Origin: Winogradskya humida
Lineage (GTDB): Bacteria > Actinomycetota > Actinomycetes > Mycobacteriales > Micromonosporaceae
Reading direction: 5' to 3'
Assembly (NCBI RefSeq): GCF_016862215.1
Contig: NZ_BOMN01000017.1
Coordinates: 32,023 to 96,022, forward strand
DNA: 64,000 nucleotides
Both the position numbers and the translations under genes were made by a program. Below are positions 1-8,272 of this stretch, piece by piece (positions within the stretch are counted from its first letter, which is position 1; each line of letters begins with the position of its first letter). A model generated the notes under the pieces. It had not been told where the DNA came from, ran no database searches, and saw only the letters and a program-made list of their open reading frames with translations.

Positions 1-2210
1 AGGTGTTCGAGACGATGCTGCGGCTGCGGGCCAACTACCTGTGGCCGGCCGTGTGGGGGCGCGCGTTCGCCGAGGACGATCCGCTGAACCACGCCACCGC
101 CTCGTTCTACGGCGTCGTGATGGGCACCTCGCACGAGGCACCGATGATGCGTGGCATCGAGGAGTGGAACCGGCGCCCGGCCGGCACCGGGGAATGGAGT
201 TTCCGGCGCAACGCCGACGCGATCAAGGCGTACTGGCGCGACGGCGCCCAGCGCATGGTTGATCAGAAGATCGAGGGCGTCATCACGCTAGGCATGAGGG
301 GCAACGGCGATGTCAGCCTGCCCGACGGCGACGGCATCGACCTGATGAGCTCGATCATCGACACCCAGCGGCAGATCCTGCGCGACACCGGGCTGATCGG
401 CGCGCCCCAGGTGCAGACCCTCTACAAGGAGGTGCAGCGCTACTGGGACAAGGGATACCGGCCACCCGACGACGTGACGGTTGTGTTCTGCGACGACAAC
501 TGGGGCAACCTGCGCGAGCTTCCCGACGCCTCACTCCCGGCCCGGTCCGGCGGGTACGGCATGTACTACCACTTCGACTACGTGGGCGGCGGGCGTAACT
601 ACAAATGGGCTGACACGGTCAATCTGACGAATACGTGGGAACAGCTCGATCTCGCGTACCGGTCAGGGGTGGATCGGTTGTGGATGGTCAATGTGGGTGA
701 TCTGAAGAACGAGGAACTCCCCACGCAGTTCTTCCTCGACTACGCCTGGGACCCGAAGGCGTGGCCGGTGACCCGGCTCGGTGAATGGGAACGGCAGTAC
801 GCCGCGCAGAACTTCGGTCCTCAGCTCGCCGGGCCGATCGCGGAGGTGCTCGGCGAATACGGCCGGCTCCAGTCGCGGCGTAAGCCCGAGCTGCTCAACC
901 GCCGCATCACGATCGATCCCGCCACGAAGGTCATCACCTATGACGATCAGGCGAGCCCGTTCAGCCTCACCGACTACGGCGAAATGGACCGGGTCACCGC
1001 GGAATGGCAGGCCCTCGCGGCCCGCGCCAGCAGGATCAAAGTGCCTCCGGCCTGGGAGACCGCATTCTTCCATCTGGTCGGCTACCAGGTCAGAGCCACC
1101 GCCAATGTGTACGCCCTGCGGCGCGCCGAGTTCACCAACATCCTGTACGCCGGGCAGGGCCGCGCCGCCACGAACGACCTCGCCGACGCCGCCGAGTCCT
1201 ATTTCGCCGTCGACCAGGCCCTCAACGCGCGCTACAACACCGGGAAATGGCGCAACTGGCAGCTCCAGCCCAAAATCGGCTACGGAAATGTCGCCCGCTA
1301 CGGCCCGAACGCGCCCTGGCAGCAACCGGAGCTGAACAACGTGGCGCTGCCCGACGAGATCTACCCGTACCTGCAACGGATCGACGTGCCCGCCGCGGCG
1401 TCGATGGGGGTCGCGCTCGACGGCGGTGATCCGGTGACGCTGCCCGCTTTCAGCCCGTTCCAGGCCCAGCCCGGCCAATTCATCGAGGTCTACAACAAAG
1501 GCACGACACCATTTGCGTACGCGATCAGCGCGGCAGCGCCGTGGATCAGCATCACGCCGCGCCAGGGCACGGTGACCAAGCAGATCCGGGCCTCCGTACG
1601 CGTCGACTGGTCCCGGGCACCGCGCGGCACGACGACCATACCGATAACGATCACCGGCCCCGGCGGCTCGCAGGTCGTGGTCCAGGCCCCGATCGACAAC
1701 CGGGTGACCCGCCCGCACGGTTTCGTGGAGGCCAACGGTTACGTCGCGATGGACGCCACCCACTACACGCGCAAGATCGGTGACTGGCAGCTGCTGCCGG
1801 GCATCGCCAAGACCGGCGACGGCATCAAGCCCGTGAGCGGCGACGGAGCCCGCCTGGAGTACGAGATGACGCTCACCAGCAGCGGCCCGGTCGACGTGAC
1901 GGCCGTGCTGTCCCCCCGCAACGACCACCCCCGCTACGCCGTGTCGATCGACGACCAGCCACCGCAGACCGTGGACATCACCGCGGCGACCGGCGCCGAC
2001 GACACCACGATGAACCGCCAGTGGGAACGCAACACCTCCGACAACGCCAACGTCACGACCACCACCCACCAGATCACCGGCGCGGGCCGCCACACGCTGA
2101 AGTTCTGGATGATCGACCCGACGGTGATCGTGCAGCGCCTCGTCGTCGACACGGGCGGCGTCCACTACAGCTACCTCGGCCCGCCCGAGAGCAGGAAGGT
2201 GACCCGATGA
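1..2210 (+). CDS. GH115 xylan alpha-1,2-glucuronidase, 5' end outside window
   Basis: Family GH115 enzymes remove (4-O-methyl)glucuronic acid side chains from xylan and are normally secreted. The reading frame is open from the first bases and codes for about 735 residues, while the family is usually 900 or more, so the N-terminus and any signal peptide lie upstream. The first residues (LRLRANYLWPAVW, then MGTSHEAPMMRG) match the GH115 catalytic core. The last 170 or so residues, from GFVEANGYVAMDA onward, match the GH115 C-terminal beta-sandwich domain. The stop overlaps the start of the downstream SGNH esterase by 4 bases (ATGA), so the two are probably co-translated and work together on decorated xylan. 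Family assignment is from motif recognition only. Confidence 0.9.
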   Translation, partial: VFETMLRLRANYLWPAVWGRAFAEDDPLNHATASFYGVVMGTSHEAPMMRGIEEWNRRPAGTGEWSFRRNADAIKAYWRDGAQRMVDQKIEGVITLGMRGNGDVSLPDGDGIDLMSSIIDTQRQILRDTGLIGAPQVQTLYKEVQRYWDKGYRPPDDVTVVFCDDNWGNLRELPDASLPARSGGYGMYYHFDYVGGGRNYKWADTVNLTNTWEQLDLAYRSGVDRLWMVNVGDLKNEELPTQFFLDYAWDPKAWPVTRLGEWERQYAAQNFGPQLAGPIAEVLGEYGRLQSRRKPELLNRRITIDPATKVITYDDQASPFSLTDYGEMDRVTAEWQALAARASRIKVPPAWETAFFHLVGYQVRATANVYALRRAEFTNILYAGQGRAATNDLADAAESYFAVDQALNARYNTGKWRNWQLQPKIGYGNVARYGPNAPWQQPELNNVALPDEIYPYLQRIDVPAAASMGVALDGGDPVTLPAFSPFQAQPGQFIEVYNKGTTPFAYAISAAAPWISITPRQGTVTKQIRASVRVDWSRAPRGTTTIPITITGPGGSQVVVQAPIDNRVTRPHGFVEANGYVAMDATHYTRKIGDWQLLPGIAKTGDGIKPVSGDGARLEYEMTLTSSGPVDVTAVLSPRNDHPRYAVSIDDQPPQTVDITAATGADDTTMNRQWERNTSDNANVTTTTHQITGAGRHTLKFWMIDPTVIVQRLVVDTGGVHYSYLGPPESRKVTR

Positions 2211-3436
2211 ACCGCCGCGCGATCCTCGCCACCGGCACCGCGGCAGCCGTCGCGGCGGCGTTCCGGCCCAGGTCCCGCCCCCGCCCGGGCCGGCGCTGGC
2301 TGCCCGGCTGGGTGGCGATGCCCCAGCTCACCGAGCCCGGCAACCTGCCCCCGGCGCCGTTCACCGCTCTCGCCGACACGACCGTGCGCCAGACGGTGCT
2401 CGTGCGGGTGCCGGGCGACCAGGTGCGCGTACGTTTCTCGAATGCCTTCGGCACGTCCGACCTGACCCTCACCGCGGTTTCCCTGGCCCGCCCGCTCGAT
2501 GGCCGTGCCGGAGCCGCCGAGATCGAGCCCGGCACGTCCCACCCGGTGACGTTCTCGGGCCGCCCCTTCGTCACGGTCCCGCCCGGTGCGCAGGCAGTCT
2601 CCGATCCGGTCGCCCTGAGCACGCCCGGGATCCTGACGGTGACCACCTACCTCGCGACGGGCCAGCCGGACACACAGATCACCTCGCACCCCGGCTCGCG
2701 CACCACGTCCCACCTGCTCAGCGGCGACCACCACGACGACCCCGCCCTGCCCGGTGCAACACCCGTCGACCACTGGTACCTCGTCAGCGGCATCGATGTC
2801 CACACCGCCGGCGACGCCACCGCCACGGTCATCCTCGGCGACTCCCTCACCGACGGCCGCGGCTCGACCACCAACGGCAACGACCGCTGGCCCGACCAGC
2901 TCGCCGCCCGCCTTCCCGCCGGAACCGCCCTGCTCAACCAGGCCGCCGGTGGCAACCGCGTCCTGCACGACGGGCTCGGCCCCAGCGCCCTCGCCCGCCT
3001 CGACCGCGACGTCCTGGCGCTCGGCGGCGCCACCCGCCTGATCGTCTTCGAGGGCATCAACGACATAGGTACGGCCGCCGCGACCCCCGCGGCGCAGCAG
3101 TCGGTGGGCGATGAGCTGCTGGCCGCGTACGACCAGATCATCACCCGCGCCCAGGCCCGCGACCTGCGCGTCTATGGCGCGACCCTGACCCCGATCGGCG
3201 CCAACACCGGCTACGACGACCCCGCCGGCCTCCGCGAGCAGACCCGGCAGCAAATGAACACCTGGATCCGGACGAGCGGCCACTTCGACGCGATCCTCGA
3301 CTTCGACGCCGCGGTACGCGACCCGGCAACCCCGCGCAATCTCCTCCCGGCCTACGACACCGGCGACCACCTCCACCTCAACCCGGCCGGGTACGGCGCC
3401 CTCGCCCACGCCGTACCCCTCAGGCTGCTGCACTGA
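2207..3436 (+). CDS. Secreted SGNH/GDSL esterase
   Basis: SGNH hydrolases use a Ser-His-Asp triad to cleave esters. Block I (GDSLTDG) places the nucleophile near residue 213, block III is EGINDIG, and block V is DHLHLNPAG with Asp near 387 and His near 390. The chosen ATG overlaps the GH115 stop as ATGA and starts a 409-residue protein. Its N-terminus (MNRRAILATGTAAAVAAAF) looks like a twin-arginine or Sec signal. About 170 residues precede block I, more than the minimal fold, so an N-terminal accessory beta domain is likely. Coupling to GH115 suggests removal of acetyl or other ester groups from xylan. The substrate is inference. Confidence 0.88.
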   Translation: MNRRAILATGTAAAVAAAFRPRSRPRPGRRWLPGWVAMPQLTEPGNLPPAPFTALADTTVRQTVLVRVPGDQVRVRFSNAFGTSDLTLTAVSLARPLDGRAGAAEIEPGTSHPVTFSGRPFVTVPPGAQAVSDPVALSTPGILTVTTYLATGQPDTQITSHPGSRTTSHLLSGDHHDDPALPGATPVDHWYLVSGIDVHTAGDATATVILGDSLTDGRGSTTNGNDRWPDQLAARLPAGTALLNQAAGGNRVLHDGLGPSALARLDRDVLALGGATRLIVFEGINDIGTAAATPAAQQSVGDELLAAYDQIITRAQARDLRVYGATLTPIGANTGYDDPAGLREQTRQQMNTWIRTSGHFDAILDFDAAVRDPATPRNLLPAYDTGDHLHLNPAGYGALAHAVPLRLLH

Positions 3437-3439
3437 CCG

Positions 3440-4189
3440 TCAGACGCTGGCGTATCCCCCGTCGATGAACCACTCGGCACCGTTGACATAGGTGGCGGTG
3501 TCCGACGCCAGCAGCAGCGCGGCCGACGCGACCTCGTCGGGTTCGCCGAGCCGTCCCGCCGGCAGCACGGTCTCGAACATCTTCACGAACTCGTCCCGCT
3601 GGTCCTCGGGGGCGACACCGAGCAGGCCCGGGGTCCGGATCGGCCCCGGGCTCAGCACATTGACCCGGAACCCGTTCTCCCGCGCGTTCAGCGTCCAGCT
3701 GCGGGCGAAGTTGCGCAGCGCGGCCTTGGTCGCGCCGTAGACCTCCATGCCCCGGTCGGGACGCGTGGACGTGCTCGACCCGATGAGGATCACCGAGGCC
3801 CCCTGCGACAGCAACGGCATCGCCTTCTGCACCCCGAACACCGCGCCCTTCACGTTCGTGGCGAACATGGCGTCGAACTGCTCCTCGGTGATGTCTCCGA
3901 GCACGGCCGGCACCGCGCCGCCCGCGTTGGCCACCAGGACGTCGATCCGGCCCGACCGCCGCGCGACAACCTCGTAGAGGGCGTCGAGGTCGGCCAGGTT
4001 CCCCACATCGCACCGCACCGCGACGGCCCGCGGCCCGAGCTCCGTGGCCGCCGCGTCGATCGCGGCCTGCCGGCGGCCGGTGATGAAGACCTGCGCACCC
4101 TCGGCGACGAACCGCCGGGCGATGGCCAGCCCGATCCCGCTGGCCCCACCGGTGACCACGGCCACCTTGCCGTCCAGAAGTCCACTCAT
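3440..4189 (-). CDS. SDR family NAD(P)-dependent oxidoreductase
   Basis: Classical short-chain dehydrogenase of 249 residues, the usual family length. Visible motifs are the TGGASGIG nucleotide-binding loop at 13-20, NAG at 88-90, the active-site serines near 138-139, and YGATK with Tyr151 and Lys155. The C-terminus VNGAEWFIDGGYASV is typical of 3-oxoacyl-ACP-reductase-like SDRs. A GAGAGCGAG purine run precedes the ATG. The gene is divergent from the TetR regulator at 4277, with a long perfect inverted repeat between them, so it is probably that repressor's target. Its 3' end lies 3 bases from the SGNH gene (tail to tail). The substrate cannot be told. Confidence 0.9.
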   Translation of the reverse strand: MSGLLDGKVAVVTGGASGIGLAIARRFVAEGAQVFITGRRQAAIDAAATELGPRAVAVRCDVGNLADLDALYEVVARRSGRIDVLVANAGGAVPAVLGDITEEQFDAMFATNVKGAVFGVQKAMPLLSQGASVILIGSSTSTRPDRGMEVYGATKAALRNFARSWTLNARENGFRVNVLSPGPIRTPGLLGVAPEDQRDEFVKMFETVLPAGRLGEPDEVASAALLLASDTATYVNGAEWFIDGGYASV

Positions 4190-4218
4190 CGGTCACTCGC
4201 TCTCGCTTTATTGAATGA

Positions 4219-4249
4219 ATCGTCCATAACGTAGGCGGTTATGGACGAT
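4219..4249. promoter_or_regulatory. Perfect 12-bp inverted repeat, likely TetR operator
   Basis: ATCGTCCATAAC at 4219-4230 and GTTATGGACGAT at 4238-4249 are exact reverse complements with a 7-base spacer. The site is centred in the 87-base gap between the divergent SDR and TetR genes, where it could block both promoters. TetR-type repressors commonly autoregulate from such sites. Binding is inference; the symmetry is seen directly. Confidence 0.8.
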
Positions 4250-4276
4250 GTCGTCAAGAACGCTTAGACTGCGAGA

Positions 4277-4909
4277 GTGGTGAGGCCGAGAAAGTTCGAC
4301 GAGGAGAGCGTGCTGACCGCGGCACGCGACCAGTTCTGGACGACCGGGTACGCCGGCACCAGCATGGATGCGATCGCCGCGGCCACCGGCCTGGGCAAAG
4401 GCAGCCTGTACGGCGCGTTCGGCGGCAAGCGCGAGCTCTTCCACCGGGTGTTCGGCGACCACTGCGACGAGGCGATCCAGCTGGCGAACCGCCGGCTGAG
4501 CGGGGCGGATGAGCAGGCGCTCGAGCGGCTCACCGCGTACCTGATGGACCACGCGGCCTTCTCCAGTGACCCCCGCCACCGGGGCTGCCTGCTGGCCAAG
4601 ACCACGGCCGAGCTGACCGAGCACGACGAGGTGGTCTCGGCCCGCTCCCTGGGCGCTTTCCAGGCCGTCCAGCAGGCCATCACCGCCGACCTCGAGGCCT
4701 GCCAGCGCAATGGCGACATCGACCCCGCCGCCGACCCGCGGCAACTCGCCGCCCTGCTGCTGGCCGTTCACCGGGGCATCGAGGCCCTCGGCAAGGCCGG
4801 GACCGACGAGAGCACCCTCCGGAACATCACGGAGACAGCCCTCGCCGGCCTTCCACGCCCGGCGCTCAGTCCCGCTGAGAACGCTGGATCGCCTCGGCGA
4901 TCCGCTTGA
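4277..4909 (+). CDS. TetR family transcriptional regulator
   Basis: A 210-residue protein with a TetR N-terminal helix-turn-helix at about residues 5-50 (FDEESVLTAARDQFWTTGY, then IAAATGLGKGSLYGAFGGK) and a helical ligand-binding domain of the TetR_C type. The GTG start follows a GAGA purine stretch and lies 28 bases past the 12-bp palindrome, consistent with autorepression and control of the divergent SDR gene. Its 3' end overlaps the convergent ArsR gene by 44 bases, so the last 14 or so codons of each are antisense to the other. The ligand is unknown. Confidence 0.9.
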   Translation: MVRPRKFDEESVLTAARDQFWTTGYAGTSMDAIAAATGLGKGSLYGAFGGKRELFHRVFGDHCDEAIQLANRRLSGADEQALERLTAYLMDHAAFSSDPRHRGCLLAKTTAELTEHDEVVSARSLGAFQAVQQAITADLEACQRNGDIDPAADPRQLAALLLAVHRGIEALGKAGTDESTLRNITETALAGLPRPALSPAENAGSPRRSA

Positions 4910-5198
4910 CGCGCTGCAGCCGGGCATCCCACTCGGAGCCGACCGAGGCCAGCTGAGCGACGGCGCGGGCGAGCTGGGCGTCGTCGATCCGGTAACGGCG
5001 CTCGCGGCCCTCCGGCGTGGCCCTGACCAGACCGGCGCGGTCGAGGACGCCGAGGTGCTTGGCGACCGCCTGCCGGGTCACCGGAAGCTCCTGGGCGAGG
5101 GTGGTCGCCGTGCCCCCACCCCCTGCCAGGAGCAGGTCGAGCATCCGCCGCCGGGTCGGGTCACCGATGGCGGACCACAGGTCGTCGTCGACCGTCAC
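4866..5198 (-). CDS. ArsR-type winged-helix regulator
   Basis: Small 110-residue regulator containing IGDPTRRRMLDLLL, the recognition helix TRQAVAKHLGVLDRAGL and the wing segment GRERRYRI. This is the ArsR class that pairs with AHSA1 proteins. No metal-binding cysteine motif (ELCVCDL type) is present, so it is probably not a metal sensor. The GTG start at 5198 overlaps the stop of the upstream AHSA1 gene as GTGA, so the pair is translationally coupled. Two copies of a GCAACC-N3-GGTTGC dyad upstream of the pair are the probable operators. The 3' end overlaps the TetR gene by 44 bases. Confidence 0.88.
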   Translation of the reverse strand: MTVDDDLWSAIGDPTRRRMLDLLLAGGGGTATTLAQELPVTRQAVAKHLGVLDRAGLVRATPEGRERRYRIDDAQLARAVAQLASVGSEWDARLQRVKRIAEAIQRSQRD

Positions 5199-5656
5199 CG
5201 GTGGACCTTGAGGCTCTCGGCGTACGGCGCGAGGCGGGGCATGAAAACGCCCCAGCCGGTGACGTGGTCCTGATAGGTCTCCTCCAGAACGGCGACCTCC
5301 CAGCCCATCTCCCGGAACCCCGTCTCGGTCATCCGCAGCATCGTCCCGTCCCCCGACGGCGTCAGCTCGAACGTGACCAGCAGCGAGTTGCCCGCCACCG
5401 CAGCCTCGCCGGCCGGATGCGTCCACCGGAACGAGAACATCCGCGGCGGCTGCGCGTCGACAACGGTGAACGCCACCACCTTGCCGCCGGCATTGCAGTC
5501 ACCGAAGACGATCTCGCCCTCCGACCCGGGCACGGGCTCGTAGCGGGCATCGTCCGGCCACCACCCGCGCAGATGCTCCGGACTGCTCACCACGTCGAAG
5601 ACGATCTCGGGCGACGCCTCGACGAAGACCTCACGCTCAATGGTTCCGTTCTCCAT
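5195..5656 (-). CDS. SRPBCC/AHSA1-family protein
   Basis: A 153-residue START-like protein (MENGTIEREVFVEASPEIVF, WWPDDARYE, FSFRWTHPAG, then TETGF and GWGVFMPRLAPYAESL). AHSA1-like proteins have a hydrophobic cavity, and the biochemical role of members paired with ArsR regulators is generally unknown. The ATG at 5656 is chosen because a GGAGGA ribosome site sits just upstream; a longer in-frame extension to 5848 crosses both operator dyads and looks non-coding. The gene is first in a two-gene operon with the ArsR regulator (4-base overlap) and is presumably repressed by it. Confidence 0.88.
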   Translation of the reverse strand: MENGTIEREVFVEASPEIVFDVVSSPEHLRGWWPDDARYEPVPGSEGEIVFGDCNAGGKVVAFTVVDAQPPRMFSFRWTHPAGEAAVAGNSLLVTFELTPSGDGTMLRMTETGFREMGWEVAVLEETYQDHVTGWGVFMPRLAPYAESLKVHR

Positions 5657-5666
5657 GACATCCTCC

Positions 5667-5683
5667 TGCAACCTTCGGTTGCA
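5667..5683. promoter_or_regulatory. ArsR operator candidate, proximal copy
   Basis: TGCAACC-TTC-GGTTGCA is a perfect 7-bp dyad with a 3-base spacer, directly upstream of the AHSA1 ribosome-binding site. The same core occurs 45 bases further upstream. Binding by the operon's own ArsR protein is inference. Confidence 0.7.
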
Positions 5684-5712
5684 CATGACGATAGCCCCGT
5701 GCGGCGCGCAAT

Positions 5713-5727
5713 GCAACCAAAGGTTGC
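5713..5727. promoter_or_regulatory. ArsR operator candidate, distal copy
   Basis: GCAACC-AAA-GGTTGC is the second copy of the dyad. Centre-to-centre distance to the first is 45 bases, roughly four helical turns, so two dimers could sit on the same face and bracket the promoter. Confidence 0.7.
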
Positions 5728-5730
5728 GTT

Positions 5731-5823
5731 TTACGAACGAGGCGGCGCCAGTTCGGACTCGCGGTCTTCCTGGTCGTGATGAACGGGGGCGTGCTCGCCG
5801 TGCTGCTGAGCCGGACGGCCTAA
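5731..5823 (+). pseudogene. Possible remnant of a small membrane-protein gene
   Basis: Between the operators and the next gene the plus strand reads RRRQFGLAVFLVVMNGG then VLAVLLSRTA and a TAA stop at 5821-5823. This looks like the last membrane helix of a protein, but no start codon or ribosome site lies in frame upstream. It may be the 3' end of a gene otherwise lost, or chance. Nothing else was recognised in the 268-base gap up to 5924. Confidence 0.25.
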
Positions 5824-5924
5824 TCCCGCCGGGCGACACAGGATCCACCCGGGAGTGTCAGTGACGCCGGTCACGTCGATCCGGACGTAATGTCGGGCCA
5901 CTGCCACGTCGAGGAAGGGCCCGG

Positions 5925-6773
5925 ATGGATCCCATGCTGGTCGAGGGGCTGCGTCCCGGCGATCACGTCTGCTGGACGTACGCCACCGATGCGGAACGCC
6001 GCCGGCTGGCCGCCGCCTATGTCCGGTGCGGCCTGCGCGACCACCATCGGGTCGTCCACCTGGCCGCCGCACCCGGCCGCGACGAGGCCCTGGCCGATCT
6101 CGCCGCGGCCGGCATCGACGTCGCACCCGCCCTGCGCCGCGGGGACCTGCAGGTGCTGATCGCCACCGACGCCTACCTCGACGACAGCGGCGCCTTCGAC
6201 GCCGAACGAACCCACCACCAGTGGACCGAGGCCGTCCGCAGCGCCCGCCGCGACGGGTACGCGGGCCTGCGCGCCCTCGGCGACCTCACCTGGGCGGCCG
6301 CCGGGGCGCCCGGCGCGGACCGGATCGGCTGGTTCGAACGCCAGCTCAACCGGGTGTTCGCCGACGGCTACGGCATGGCGGTATGCACGTACGACCGCCG
6401 CGTCTGCAGCCGCACCCTGCTCTCGGACGTCGCCCGCGCCCACCCCTGCACGGTGACCGCGGACCCGGCCGGACGCGAACCCCTGCTCCGCATGATCCGC
6501 AACGCCACCGGCCTGCGCCTGTCCGGCGAGGCCGACCTGTCCAACCGCGACTCCCTCGCCACCCTGCTCGGCCACCTCCTCGAGGACACCGGCACCCGCC
6601 CCGTCGTCACGATCGACCTCGCCGACCTGCGCTTCGCCGACGCCTCCACCTGCGAACTCATCGTCCACACGGGCCGCAACGCCGACGGCCGGCTGCGGAC
6701 CATCGGCGCCCGTCCCCAGGTACAACGCCTGCTCACCCTGGTGGGCGGCGCGCTGGTCCCCGGCCTGCTCTAA
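5925..6773 (+). CDS. MEDS domain plus STAS domain signalling protein
   Basis: A 282-residue protein. Residues 1-170 match the MEDS (DcmR-type sensory) domain: GLRPGDHVCWTYATDAE at the start, then repeated segments around GDLQVLIATDAYL and WFERQLNRVFADGYG. Residues 185-282 form a STAS domain (LRLSGEADLSNRD, VTIDLADLRFADASTCELIV). In actinobacteria this arrangement belongs to anti-sigma-factor antagonist networks. The usual phosphorylatable Ser/Thr context DxS/TG is present as DAST followed by C rather than G, so regulation by an anti-sigma kinase is uncertain. The stop overlaps the convergent phosphoesterase by 4 bases. Confidence 0.85.
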   Translation: MDPMLVEGLRPGDHVCWTYATDAERRRLAAAYVRCGLRDHHRVVHLAAAPGRDEALADLAAAGIDVAPALRRGDLQVLIATDAYLDDSGAFDAERTHHQWTEAVRSARRDGYAGLRALGDLTWAAAGAPGADRIGWFERQLNRVFADGYGMAVCTYDRRVCSRTLLSDVARAHPCTVTADPAGREPLLRMIRNATGLRLSGEADLSNRDSLATLLGHLLEDTGTRPVVTIDLADLRFADASTCELIVHTGRNADGRLRTIGARPQVQRLLTLVGGALVPGLL

Positions 6774-7525
6774 AGCAGCGTCGCGCCTTCGAGGACCAGG
6801 GGCGCCCAGGCCGGGGCACCGGTCGTGCCGTGCTTCGGGTCGACGCCGACGAACCGGGACCCGCCGATCCGCGTGACCGTGTGCCGCGCCTCCCAGTCGA
6901 CCTCGGTGCGCTCCCGCAACCGCTCCCCGCACCGCCAGGTCCGGGTATTGAAGTCCACGACGCTGGAATGGCCGTGGATCTGGCCGAACGGCACCGGGCG
7001 CCCACCCTCCTGCCACGACGGGTAGAGCTGCGACCCGGCCGCCGCCCACAGCGGGCCGTCATAGTCGCGCAGGAGCTCCTCGGGCCGGGTGTTCAGCAGG
7101 TCAGCCGCGGTCGCCGCGGTCACCGGGCCGTCCAGCGCCCGCCACGACGCCGCGGTGAGACCGGCATGGGTGAGCAGAAACTCCTCACCCTCAGCGGTCC
7201 GCACCGCCGCGGCGACCCGCACCCATTCCCGCATCCACCACGTACGCAGGGTCGCGACCTCGCCGTCCCCCAACGGCTCGGGCCAGAACACCGCGTCGTC
7301 GAGATACTGCCACTCATGGTTGCCGATCAGCTGGATCCACCGCCGCGGCCGCTCCCCCAGCCGCGCACCGACCAGCTCCAGCACCCCGCGACTGTCCGGC
7401 CCCCGATCCACCAGATCCCCGACCTGCACAACCACAACATCAGGATCGTGTTCGTACGCCACCAGCGCGTCCACCAGCTCCCGAACGCACCCGCCGACGT
7501 CCCCGATGACCACGATCTTCGCCAT
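6770..7525 (-). CDS. Metallophosphoesterase, PPP-like, altered first motif
   Basis: A 251-residue protein of the calcineurin-like fold. The second and third metal motifs are intact (VQVGDLVDRGPDS and IGNHEW) and a later HAG supplies another ligand. The first motif reads IGDVGGCVREL where the family has GDxHG, so the histidine metal ligand is missing. Either another residue substitutes or one metal site is weakened. Related proteins include bacterial Ser/Thr phosphatases and diadenosine-tetraphosphatases. The gene is convergent with the MEDS-STAS gene and is preceded by the unknown gene ending at 7539. Confidence 0.82.
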   Translation of the reverse strand: MAKIVVIGDVGGCVRELVDALVAYEHDPDVVVVQVGDLVDRGPDSRGVLELVGARLGERPRRWIQLIGNHEWQYLDDAVFWPEPLGDGEVATLRTWWMREWVRVAAAVRTAEGEEFLLTHAGLTAASWRALDGPVTAATAADLLNTRPEELLRDYDGPLWAAAGSQLYPSWQEGGRPVPFGQIHGHSSVVDFNTRTWRCGERLRERTEVDWEARHTVTRIGGSRFVGVDPKHGTTGAPAWAPLVLEGATLL

Positions 7526-7538
7526 CCCGCCCCCGCCC

Positions 7539-8021
7539 TCAGACCACTACTCGGAAGATAACCGCTTCATGCTCGGCGGCGGCCGCGATGAACAGGGCCG
7601 CGACCTCCCGGGCGTCACTGAGCAGCGTCTCCAGGAGCCAGTCGCGCTGTCCGCCGGAATACCCCAGCCCGGTTGCCGCGTCGGCGAGGGCGGCACTGTA
7701 TTGCGAGACCCAGGCGTCAAGGGTGGCGTGGCTGAACACGCCGGCGATCTGCCGCACCGCGCCGGCGTCGAACACGCCGATCATCCAGTAGTCATCCCAG
7801 TCCGGCGGCAGGTCGCTGAACAGCCTCGCACCTGGGCTGTCACCGCTGCCCAGCCGCAGCAGCGCTCCGATCAGCGCATCGGTGTCCTCAACACCGACCA
7901 GGACACCGCGCTCCTGATCTGCCTCTTCGAGGAAGTGCGGCACCAGCACCCGCAGCTCCGACGGTGCACGGCCCCGGACCGACTCCTCGGGAACGCGCCT
8001 CCAGAAAGCATCGACTGTCAC
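7539..8021 (-). CDS. Hypothetical protein, faintly DUF1877-like
   Basis: A 160-residue acidic protein. GTG at 8021 is preferred because a GGGGGA ribosome site lies about 8 bases upstream; a longer frame to 8105 begins with low-complexity sequence that reads as non-coding. The C-terminal half (VFDAGAVRQIAGVF, then LLSDAREVAALFIAAAAEH) resembles DUF1877/YfbM proteins, but the N-terminus does not match clearly. It lies 13 bases upstream of the phosphoesterase gene on the same strand, so the two may be co-transcribed. No function can be assigned. Confidence 0.7.
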   Translation of the reverse strand: MTVDAFWRRVPEESVRGRAPSELRVLVPHFLEEADQERGVLVGVEDTDALIGALLRLGSGDSPGARLFSDLPPDWDDYWMIGVFDAGAVRQIAGVFSHATLDAWVSQYSAALADAATGLGYSGGQRDWLLETLLSDAREVAALFIAAAAEHEAVIFRVVV

Positions 8022-8128
8022 TACGGATCCCCCCGTCCCGGAACGGTGATCATGCCCGGCGGGCTCGGCGGATCGGCGTCGGGCCCCCTTGCGCCGCGGC
8101 CCCACACTGCGGTGCAGGGGGTGGTCAC

Positions 8129-8263
8129 ATGGTCACGATGCTCGTAGTCCTGGCACTGCTGCTGGTGGTCCTCGTCGCTGTCGTCGTCCGCCGCGGCAAC
8201 ACGGGGATCAACCCCGCCCCGCACCCGGCCGTACACGACTACCAGGAGAACCGCAGCGAATAG
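8129..8263 (+). CDS. Small single-pass membrane protein
   Basis: A 44-residue ORF with a strongly hydrophobic N-terminus (MLVVLALLLVVLVAVVV), then a basic RR and a short polar tail ending in QENRSE. This is the topology of a small bitopic membrane peptide. An AGGGGG ribosome site lies 7 bases before the ATG. No family is recognised. Real but unannotated small proteins of this type are common in actinomycetes; the evidence here is start context and composition only. Confidence 0.5.
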   Translation: MVTMLVVLALLLVVLVAVVVRRGNTGINPAPHPAVHDYQENRSE

Positions 8264-8272
8264 CCGCCCGGC

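Noticed and set aside
663..2165. A 500-residue minus-strand frame
   Set aside because: It is antisense to the GH115 gene and has no recognisable motif.
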